A stretch of 22,505 bases of DNA from Clostridiales bacterium (GTDB lineage: Bacteria; Bacillota; Clostridia; Lachnospirales; WRAX01): NCBI GenBank assembly GCA_031271375.1, contig JAISVU010000382.1, positions 1 through 22,505 of the forward strand, read 5' to 3'. The notes under the pieces are model-generated. The model made no database searches. It was not told where the DNA came from and saw nothing but the letters and a program-made list of their open reading frames with translations. Every line of letters begins with the position of its first letter. Within the stretch, counting starts at the first letter, position 1. A program made the translations under genes and the position numbers. Shown in pieces: positions 15,961 to 21,178 of the stretch.

Positions 15961-16188
15961 ATGACGGGAGGGTATACTAATGAGATCGCAACATTAGAGA
16001 AACGAATAAACCGCGAATCCGCAACCGAATGGCTTTTATGTCCAATCTGCAATAGCAAGACCCGTATCAAACTACGCCCAGACACAAAGCTCATCAATTT
16101 TCCGCTGTTGTGTCCCAAGTGCAAAAACGAAGTTTTGATAAACGTCCGTCAACTTAATATATCCGTTATCAAAGAGCCGGACGCATAA
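15961..16188 (+). CDS. Cysteine-rich KTR protein (ICE-associated), damaged at both ends
   Basis: The core is unmistakable: WLLCPICNSKTRIKL followed by FPLLCPKCKNEVLIN and ISVIKEPDA, a four-cysteine zinc-binding protein found next to tet(M)-type cargo in Tn916-like elements (Orf6-type). Its role is unknown. The best ribosome site (GGGAGG, 15967 region) leads to ATG 15980, which is one base out of the KTR frame and stops after five codons. The in-frame ATG 15961 has no ribosome site. At the other end the frame reads EPDA-stop (TAA 16186-16188), then AQSR-stop (TAA 16201). I recall family members ending EPDAKTQSR, so an early stop seems to have replaced the Lys codon. It is probably recently inactivated or mis-sequenced. 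Confidence 0.75.
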   Translation: MTGGYTNEIATLEKRINRESATEWLLCPICNSKTRIKLRPDTKLINFPLLCPKCKNEVLINVRQLNISVIKEPDA

Positions 16189-16192
16189 GCGC

Positions 16193-16242
16193 AGAGCCGA
16201 TAACTTGTGGGATAATCCATGGTTATCGGCTCTATGCTTTTT
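16193..16242 (+). terminator. Rho-independent terminator after the KTR gene
   Basis: Perfect 12-bp stem 16193-16204 (AGAGCCGATAAC) with 16222-16233, loop of 17 bases, then TATGCTTTTT. It closes the long upstream operon. Confidence 0.85.
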
Positions 16243-16320
16243 AAGCGAATCAATACCCTTTGCGCCTTATATAGAACCTAACGATTATTGGCTTTTATCT
16301 TTGACAGGAGGACTAAAGAT

Positions 16321-16500
16321 ATGAAGATTGATTACAGTTGTTACGCTGATACATCGTAGCCAAAAGACTTAACAAAACTGAATAATACTATCGTCATGGC
16401 AGCAAATCTTTTCCATAAGCACGGAAAGACGCCGCTGCTGTGTGCTTTTCGCTTAACAGCGAATGAGGAGTTGAATGTTATGGATTCGCATCAACCATGA
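16321..16500 (+). pseudogene. Small frame with strong ribosome site and in-frame TAG: leader peptide or broken gene
   Basis: ATG 16321 follows AGGAGGACTAAAGAT and encodes MKIDYSCYADTS, then TAG at 16357-16359. The same frame continues without further stop as PKDLTKLNNTIVMAANLFHK and onward (including LLCAFRLTANEELN) to TGA 16498-16500. The total is 58 residues plus the amber position. The continuation reads like a real protein (normal composition, predicted helix VMAANLFHK), which favours a broken small gene; the position between two terminators favours a leader peptide. I do not recognise the family. Confidence 0.4.
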
Positions 16501-16662
16501 CATTAAGATGCCAGTATGTCTTGATCCCGCTCCTAACAAACACACAGTACATAAGACGCTGAGAGCGCCATGTGTCGCGCATGGACGAGAATTTACACGG
16601 GCGTTACATCCGTTGCCCGTGCAAGACTCCGCTTTTTACGGACTTCTTAATGGCTATTTTAT

Positions 16663-16711
16663 AGCGGTCGATTTTACGAGTTATCGTGGAATTGGCCGCT
16701 TTTTCTTTTTT
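16663..16711 (+). terminator. Wobble-rich attenuator/terminator before the sigma-like gene
   Basis: Stem 16663-16679 with 16684-16700 forms 17 continuous pairs, four of them G-U, around loop GTTA; it is followed by TTTTCTTTTTT (16701-16711). The G-U pairs make it strand-specific for + strand RNA. It lies about 145 bases before the next start codon, in the leader, as expected for attenuation. Confidence 0.8.
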
Positions 16712-16855
16712 GCAATTCACCTGATCCGCTGTTCGCGTAAACGCATTTACGGCTTGTCGGGATACTTCTGGCTTTCGCCCTGGCAATGCTACATCGCTAA
16801 GTACCCGTGATGTCCGCCTTTCTTCAGAAATCTTGGAGAAAGGAGGACAAGCCCT

Positions 16856-17248
16856 ATGAAAAAACATAGAAAACAAGCGGTCTATGTTTATGGGGAAAAG
16901 CGATTCGCGGACGTTCCTGTTGACCGGGAACTATATAAAGCGGATAACCATGAGGAGTATCAGCGCGTGAGAAATAAGAAGAAGCATATTCCTTTGAGCG
17001 TTGATATTCCAGACGGCTTTAATTTGATGGAAGCCTATGAGGAAGCGCAGCTTATTGAGCAGTTAAACGGCGCTTTGCAGACCCTCGCCGAAAAAGAGCG
17101 CCGGTTGATTGAGTATTACTTCTTTGAAGGGCTAACCGAACAGGAAATAGCCGCCATCTTCAAAGTCACTCACCAGACCATAAACAAGAACAAACGCGCT
17201 GTCGTCAATAAACTACGCGACATCCTGACAGACTGGATAAACCCGTAA
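16856..17248 (+). CDS. Sigma-70-like helix-turn-helix regulator (Tn916 Orf7-type)
   Basis: This 130-residue protein starts at ATG 16856 behind AAAGGAGG. The N-terminal part (KKHRKQAVYVYGEKRFADVP, VDRELYKADNHEEYQRVRNK) is characteristic of regulators carried by Firmicute conjugative elements. The C-terminal half (about 75-127) is a sigma region 4-type HTH: LAEKERRLIEYYFFEGLTEQ, EIAAIFKVTHQTINKNKRAV. There is no region 2, so it is not a full sigma factor; in Tn916 the related Orf7 promotes transcription of excision and transfer genes. Its expression would be gated by the attenuator upstream. It converges with the XRE gene, and a shared hairpin lies between them. Confidence 0.88.
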   Translation: MKKHRKQAVYVYGEKRFADVPVDRELYKADNHEEYQRVRNKKKHIPLSVDIPDGFNLMEAYEEAQLIEQLNGALQTLAEKERRLIEYYFFEGLTEQEIAAIFKVTHQTINKNKRAVVNKLRDILTDWINP

Positions 17249-17259
17249 TACATGAAAGC

Positions 17260-17302
17260 AAAAAAAGGGGGAGCCGTATTGTTTATATCTTTGCGGCTCC
17301 CC
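17260..17302 (-). terminator. Terminator between converging sigma-like and XRE genes
   Basis: Nine-bp stem GGGGAGCCG (17268-17276) with CGGCTCCCC (17294-17302). A run of A at 17260-17266 gives a U-run for transcripts on the minus strand, so it mainly ends the XRE gene; it could also stop + strand RNA weakly. Confidence 0.8.
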
Positions 17303-17323
17303 AAAACTATGTAAAAGCGGCCT

Positions 17324-17668
17324 TTACTTCCTACTGCTTTTACGCAGACTTGTCTTTATAGCTATGGCGGCATCGGTAATGACCCGCGCCTCGTCGTCTG
17401 TGCAGTCAGCCATTACTTCGGCCATCTCACCGGCAAGCACATGTTTAGACTTAGCTATATGGTTGCGGAATAATTCATCCGCCGATATGTTTAGCGCGTT
17501 GACAATGGAAACAAAAGCCTTTATGCTGAGTTTGCTGTTGCCGGTTTCAATATGGCTTATATGGGTTGTTCCAACGCCGGTCATCTCCGCGAGTTTTTCC
17601 TGCGTCACTTTTTGTTTCAAACGCTCGGCGCGTATGCGTTTGCCGATGTCCAGGTAATCTATTTGCAT
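17324..17668 (-). CDS. XRE-family transcriptional repressor
   Basis: This 114-residue protein on the opposite strand has an N-terminal lambda-repressor-like HTH (about 8-63): IGKRIRAERLKQKVTQEKLA, EMTGVGTTHISHIETGNSKL, then FVSIVNALNISADEL. A short helical tail (DCTDDEARVITDAAIAIKTS) probably dimerises. Its start is CAT at 17666-17668, preceded on its strand by CGGGGT. In Tn916-like elements an opposite-strand XRE repressor (Orf9-type) sits beside the sigma-like gene and represses it. Here it also shares a 116-base divergent intergenic region with the SLOG gene, so it may control that gene and itself. There is no peptidase domain as in ImmA or LexA, so how it is relieved is not visible. Confidence 0.9.
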   Translation of the reverse strand: MQIDYLDIGKRIRAERLKQKVTQEKLAEMTGVGTTHISHIETGNSKLSIKAFVSIVNALNISADELFRNHIAKSKHVLAGEMAEVMADCTDDEARVITDAAIAIKTSLRKSSRK

Positions 17669-17685
17669 AACAATACCCCGTTTTT

Positions 17686-17737
17686 CTAAAGCTACACTGT
17701 AAATTGTATTGTACTAGCAAAATAAGCGCGCTATAAT
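17686..17737 (+). promoter_or_regulatory. Divergent control region: SLOG promoter and imperfect operator dyad
   Basis: TTGTAC (17709-17714), 17 bases, TATAAT (17732-17737) form a good promoter for the SLOG gene, with TAAGCGCGC just before the -10. An imperfect dyad with outer arms TACA and TGTA spans roughly 17692-17712 and overlaps the -35; it is a plausible XRE binding site. The same TAAGCGCGCTAyAAT string recurs at the promoter at 19880. Confidence 0.55.
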
Positions 17738-17784
17738 AACATTAAAGCGCAAACAGACTATATAGGCATATTGAGGAGGATTTT

Positions 17785-18324
17785 ATGGAAAAGCTATCCT
17801 GTGCGATAACAGGCGAAAACCCGCAGCGATTCAAATTCAAATATAACGAAGAAGCCCCGCTTTGCAAAAAAATCAAAACAGCCCTGACAGAATTAATTGA
17901 GAACTTATATGAAAAGGGCGTGAGAACCTTTATTATAGGCTGCTCTGTAGGCGTTGACACATGGGCTGCTGAGATAATTATTGAATTGAAACAGCAGCCT
18001 AAGTTTTCGGAAATTGAGCTGTCATGCGCTATTCCCTTCCCAGAACATACCGAAAAATTCACGGCGGGGCAGAAAAAGCGGTATGGCAGTATTCTGGCCC
18101 ATAGTGACTATAATGAAATAGTAAACCGCCACTATTCGCCTGTAGCGTATAAACGTCTTAACTATTATCTTGTTGACAAATCACAATACCTTATAGCTGT
18201 TTATGACCCAGGCAAAAGTGAAAGCCGCGGATTGGGACAGACGGTAAACTACGCAATAAAAAATAAACGTGCTATTAGCTTCATTAACCCTGATACAGCG
18301 ATTGTCACTGAGTATAAATCTTAG
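17785..18324 (+). CDS. SLOG-domain protein (DUF1273/YpsA-like)
   Basis: This 179-residue single-domain protein starts at ATG 17785 behind GAGGAGG. It follows the DUF1273 pattern: LSCAITGENP (usually GHRP), RFKFKYNEEA, then GVRTFIIGCSVGVDTWAAEI, ELSCAIPFPEH, RYGSIL, VAYKRLNYYLVDKSQYLIAV and GQTVNYAIKNKR. SLOG is a Rossmann-like fold that binds nucleotides or nucleotide-derived ligands; members act in cytokinin-type hydrolysis, DNA uptake (DprA) and as sensors in defence systems. Two ligand-site motifs are altered: the His of GHRP is Glu, and the usual GGTAxTV is replaced by SRGLGQTV. It is divergent from the XRE repressor and followed by a terminator, so the two make a compact module. Stop is TAG. 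Confidence 0.85.
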   Translation: MEKLSCAITGENPQRFKFKYNEEAPLCKKIKTALTELIENLYEKGVRTFIIGCSVGVDTWAAEIIIELKQQPKFSEIELSCAIPFPEHTEKFTAGQKKRYGSILAHSDYNEIVNRHYSPVAYKRLNYYLVDKSQYLIAVYDPGKSESRGLGQTVNYAIKNKRAISFINPDTAIVTEYKS

Positions 18325-18345
18325 AAAGCAAATATAAAAGCGATG

Positions 18346-18377
18346 AAAGCGGTGCAAAAGCGCCGTTTTTATTTTTT
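18346..18377 (+). terminator. Terminator after the SLOG gene
   Basis: Stem AAAGCGGTGC (18346-18355) with GCGCCGTTTT (18360-18369), including two G-U pairs, loop AAAA, then TATTTTTTT. Confidence 0.85.
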
Positions 18378-18902
18378 TGAAAATTTCTTTGAAAATGGGG
18401 GTGCAAAGGGTGCCGCGAATTGGGATTTATATTAGAGGGACTATTTCCTCTCTTCTCCCGAACCTTGACAAACACCGCCGTATGGCGGTCATATACAATA
18501 CCCAATTACATTCCGTCTGTGACCCTGGAAAGGTAAGCGACAGGGAAAGCGCCGCCATGACCGCGACCGCGGGAGCGAAAAGCGTTGACCCGACAGGCAT
18601 ATTGGTACGGCCTGCGCCACGACCCACAGCTGGAGATAATGATACTTCCGTCTTGAACGCTTATCGGCATTGGACGGCTCGCTATAAGAATGGGGAGAGC
18701 GCGGACCTGTGCGTTACGGAACGGCGGCAGGCCGGCGTTATGACGCCTTGACTGAGGGCGGTTTTGGGTATTCCCTACAAAGCCGGGGACGCGTGGCAAA
18801 TACGGCAGATGAAAGTACAAACCATGCGCGGGGCTATATATTGATATGCAGAAAGCCCTGCGTATTCTTGTGCTTTTATTATAAAAAAAGGAGGAATGAT
18901 TT
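18370..18902. other. Unassigned 530-base region between SLOG terminator and sortase
   Basis: No convincing gene. It holds TTGACA (18465-18470) and TACAAT (18494-18499) separated by 23 bases, with the perfect palindrome ACCGCC-GTAT-GGCGGT (18474-18489) in the spacer; the GGCGT/ACGCC hairpin near 18735-18748; and AAAGGAGG at 18887-18894, the sortase ribosome site. The region may carry the promoter and leader of the surface cassette. Confidence 0.5.
18377..18751 (+). CDS. Doubtful 124-codon frame in structured intergenic DNA
   Basis: This frame could start at TTG 18377 or ATG 18395 but no ribosome site precedes either. The product (MGVQRVPRIGIYIRGTISSL..., ending ADLCVTERRQAGVMTP) is rich in Arg, Thr and Ala, has no recognisable domain, and competes with open frames on the other strand. 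The DNA also folds into hairpins (18474-18479/18484-18489, and GGCGT/ACGCC near 18735-18748), which suits a non-coding or regulatory element. It could still be a conserved ICE-associated small gene. I list it because the stretch is otherwise empty. Confidence 0.2.
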   Translation: MKISLKMGVQRVPRIGIYIRGTISSLLPNLDKHRRMAVIYNTQLHSVCDPGKVSDRESAAMTATAGAKSVDPTGILVRPAPRPTAGDNDTSVLNAYRHWTARYKNGESADLCVTERRQAGVMTP

Positions 18903-19841
18903 ACGAAGAAAGCAAAGCTAATTATCTCCGCGCTGATTGCCTGTGTAATGCTGACAGGTATTACAGGAATACCCGCTTACGCCGCAGGCACGGGGCAGAA
19001 CTGGACAAGCAACGCAGACCTGTTCGAGTACAACTATCAGTTTAACAGCGGCCCGGACACCGGCTCGACGTTCGGAACGCCGACGGAGACGGACGCCAAA
19101 GGCAGTAATCCGCTTGCCGACAACATCCGCAGAAACAAGGACGTGGCCCTTCTGCCGCCCGGTTACGGCATTTACAGCGGGCAGATACCAACCGATCCCA
19201 GCAGTCCCCTACATCCGGCCAATCCTGTGACGATGGCGGCGGACACAACCTATTATGGGACTGCCTCCGTCAACTATCGAGGCGACGATACGGGCTCGTT
19301 GCAATCAACGTCACTTATGCAGTCTCCGGCTACAGCGGGAATATCGGGAAATGTTTCTGTCTCCATTACTCAGCCCGCAGTTCAGCCCGTCACTCAACCT
19401 ATCCTTAAACCCACCACCAGCTTCGCAGCCGCCGCTCAGACCATCCCGTCTTACTACGACGACGGCTCAATCGGCTATCTGAGCATACCCGCGATTAACA
19501 CCTACGTCAAGGTTTACGAAGGAGAGACTACGGCCAATATGAAGCTTGGCGCGGCCCACTTTGAGTTTACCTCGGCCTGGGACGGGACAGTCGGCCTTGC
19601 CGGTCACAACCGGGGAGCGCATGATTATTTCAAGGGTGTCAAGGATATAATGAACGGCGATTTGATAACCTACGAAACGCGCTATGGTACGCGCACATAT
19701 GAGGTTTACCTTAAAGAGCAGATAAGCGATACGGATTTTTCGTATCTCGGCTCCTATCGGGAAAACACTTTAGTGCTGATAACATGCGTCATGGATAGCC
19801 CATCCAGACGCTGGGTGGTATGCGCGAGGGAATTTAAATAA
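18903..19841 (+). CDS. Exported sortase (class B/D-like) with apparent ACG start
   Basis: Sortases cut cell-wall sorting signals and join surface proteins to peptidoglycan or to pilin lysines. Catalytic residues are present, numbered from the ACG start: His235 (LAGHNRG), Cys295 (VLITCV) and Arg302/303 (SRRWVVCARE). The frame encodes a full signal peptide, TKKAKLIISALIACVMLTGI, ending near AYAAG, only if translation begins at ACG 18903, eight bases after AAGGAGG, where an ATG is expected. The first ATG, 18948, lies inside the signal peptide and would destroy it. A long Ser/Thr/Pro/Gln-rich linker (about 25-185) precedes the catalytic domain, which is long for a sortase. It is 312 residues from ACG. 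The adhesin downstream is the likely substrate. Confidence 0.85.
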   Translation, partial: TKKAKLIISALIACVMLTGITGIPAYAAGTGQNWTSNADLFEYNYQFNSGPDTGSTFGTPTETDAKGSNPLADNIRRNKDVALLPPGYGIYSGQIPTDPSSPLHPANPVTMAADTTYYGTASVNYRGDDTGSLQSTSLMQSPATAGISGNVSVSITQPAVQPVTQPILKPTTSFAAAAQTIPSYYDDGSIGYLSIPAINTYVKVYEGETTANMKLGAAHFEFTSAWDGTVGLAGHNRGAHDYFKGVKDIMNGDLITYETRYGTRTYEVYLKEQISDTDFSYLGSYRENTLVLITCVMDSPSRRWVVCAREFK

Positions 19842-19879
19842 TCCTCGCAGAAATGATTACATTTATTTCCATTTTAGTG

Positions 19880-19909
19880 TTGACAAAGCTGGATTAAGCG
19901 CGCTACAAT
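19880..19909 (+). promoter_or_regulatory. Sigma-70-type promoter for the CAP-domain gene
   Basis: TTGACA (19880-19885), 18 bases, TACAAT (19904-19909), about 70 bases before the start codon. The TAAGCGCGC directly before the -10 is shared with the SLOG promoter. Confidence 0.75.
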
Positions 19910-19977
19910 TAAGGCATAGCAAGAGAAAACTCAGTAAAATCAAGGGTTTCGGCCCATAACGAAGGGAGATTTTCAAA

Positions 19978-21087
19978 ATGAAAAGGACGAGAAAATGGCG
20001 GTTGATGTCGCTGTTCGCGGCTGTAATGCTCATAGGCGTAACAATCTTCGGGCTTACCGCCTACGCCGCCGACGAAATCACGGTACAGGTGAACGGACAG
20101 GTGATTCAGTTAGAGCAGCCCCCCATGATAATCGACGGGCGCGTTATGGCTCCGGTGACGCAGATAGCCGAGGCTATGGGATGGGGTATTGAGATTGGGC
20201 CATATGGTGTGTACCTTCAAAATCACGGTGACTTAGAGATAGTACCGGACAAACTGTATTACACCTATTATCAAAGCGATATAGGAATATCAGAAGGTCA
20301 TTTCCATATTCGCCATTACGACTCAGTAGGGAGCTTCGACACCGACCATTTTAAGCACGGGCATTTCCCAGCGAAACACAACGAGATATGCCCCGGCGAG
20401 TTACCTTGCGGCCTATTGGCAGAGCAAGAAGCCTTTCAGTTGACTGTCGCTCCTGTACTCCTTAACGATACTCTGTACATAGCAGTGAGGGATTTAGCGG
20501 CGGCTATGTACGCAACGGTAGAATGGGATGAAATTACCCGCACAATAAATGTGATAAGCGGGACATTGCCTTTTTACGACGGTGACGGACTGCCTGATGA
20601 GTATAAAGACTGGCTGATTCGCCGGACATACGAAGCTCATAAGCAGAGTGGCGCGGCCGCTCCTTGGGACCCTCCGGTACTGACTAAAGAAGAAAAATCA
20701 AGGGCTTTAGAGGCCGAAGTTGTACGGCTTGTAAATGAAACACGCCAGCAAGAGGGGCTTGTACAGCTTGAAACCTTGCCGGATTTGGACAAAGCGGCGC
20801 GGATACGCGGCGACGAGCTTCTTACAACCTTCGGTCATACACGCCCCAACGGTCAACCCGCCTCAAGTGCCTATGAGGGCTTGTCCCACGCGTATGGCGG
20901 TGAGAATATCGTTCAGTGCAGCGCGACGCTTTACGGGGCCGAAACTGCTGACGGGCTGGTATCAATCCTGATGGGTTCCGAGGGTCATAAAAGAATCATC
21001 CTTAATCCCGACTTACGGTATATAGGCGTTGGCGGAGCGTTTGACGACGTTCACACGGTGTACTGCGTAATAGGATTTATGAAGTAA
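19978..21087 (+). CDS. Exported copper-amine-oxidase-N / CAP (SCP) domain protein with His-rich insert
   Basis: ATG 19978 follows GAAGGGAG. The 369-residue protein has a signal peptide ending LTAYAA (cut near 31). A copper-amine-oxidase N-terminal stalk domain starts at about 33 (VQVNGQVIQLEQPPMIIDGR, VMAPVTQIAEAMGWGIE) and resumes after an insertion at about 160-190 (VLLNDTLYIAVRDLAAAM). A DGDGLPDEYKDW segment (about 201-212) resembles thrombospondin-type-3 calcium loops. The C-terminal CAP domain (about 240-369) has LEAEVVRLVNETRQQEGL, then FGHTRPNG, GGENI, GSEGHKRIILNPDLRYIGVG. CAP proteins on Gram-positive surfaces have mostly unknown roles. The insertion (about 105-140) has seven histidines in under 30 residues and two cysteines (CPGELPC), a likely metal site. 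It is flanked by its own promoter and a terminator. Confidence 0.88.
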   Translation: MKRTRKWRLMSLFAAVMLIGVTIFGLTAYAADEITVQVNGQVIQLEQPPMIIDGRVMAPVTQIAEAMGWGIEIGPYGVYLQNHGDLEIVPDKLYYTYYQSDIGISEGHFHIRHYDSVGSFDTDHFKHGHFPAKHNEICPGELPCGLLAEQEAFQLTVAPVLLNDTLYIAVRDLAAAMYATVEWDEITRTINVISGTLPFYDGDGLPDEYKDWLIRRTYEAHKQSGAAAPWDPPVLTKEEKSRALEAEVVRLVNETRQQEGLVQLETLPDLDKAARIRGDELLTTFGHTRPNGQPASSAYEGLSHAYGGENIVQCSATLYGAETADGLVSILMGSEGHKRIILNPDLRYIGVGGAFDDVHTVYCVIGFMK

Positions 21088-21113
21088 ATCAATGCAGCAA
21101 CACAAGCATACGA

Positions 21114-21155
21114 GAGGTTGACTGACGGAAACGTCGGCTGGCCTCTTTTATTTTA
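21114..21155 (+). terminator. GAAA-capped terminator directly upstream of the adhesin
   Basis: Stem 21114-21127 with 21132-21145 (14 positions, four G-U pairs, one A-C mismatch) around tetraloop GAAA, followed by TTTTATTTTA. It ends about 16 bases before the adhesin ribosome site, so adhesin expression needs readthrough or an unseen promoter. Confidence 0.75.
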
Positions 21156-21178
21156 CTCTACAGACAGGAGGTTTTATT

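Larger units (their letters stand above)
16251..16855 (+). promoter_or_regulatory. Structured leader region upstream of the sigma-like gene
   Basis: About 600 bases without a convincing long gene. It holds a strong ribosome site (AGGAGGA, about 16305-16311) before a 12-codon frame at 16321, a 7-bp hairpin CACGGGC/GCCCGTG (16596-16602/16615-16621), a small hairpin GCTAT/ATAGC (16653-16657/16661-16665) that overlaps the left arm of the following stem, and the strong terminator at 16663-16711. A leader peptide, competing helices and a terminator before the next gene are the parts of an attenuator, as described for tet(M) control in Tn916. The 111-codon frame at 16475-16810 runs straight through the terminator and is probably chance. 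Confidence 0.5.

Noticed and set aside
16475..16810. 111-codon frame in the leader region
   Set aside because: It runs through the strong terminator at 16663-16711, has no ribosome site at its start, and its product has no recognisable feature.
18506..18820. 104-codon frame on the minus strand
   Set aside because: No ribosome site or promoter, Pro/Arg-rich composition, and it opposes another equally weak frame; the region is better explained as non-coding.
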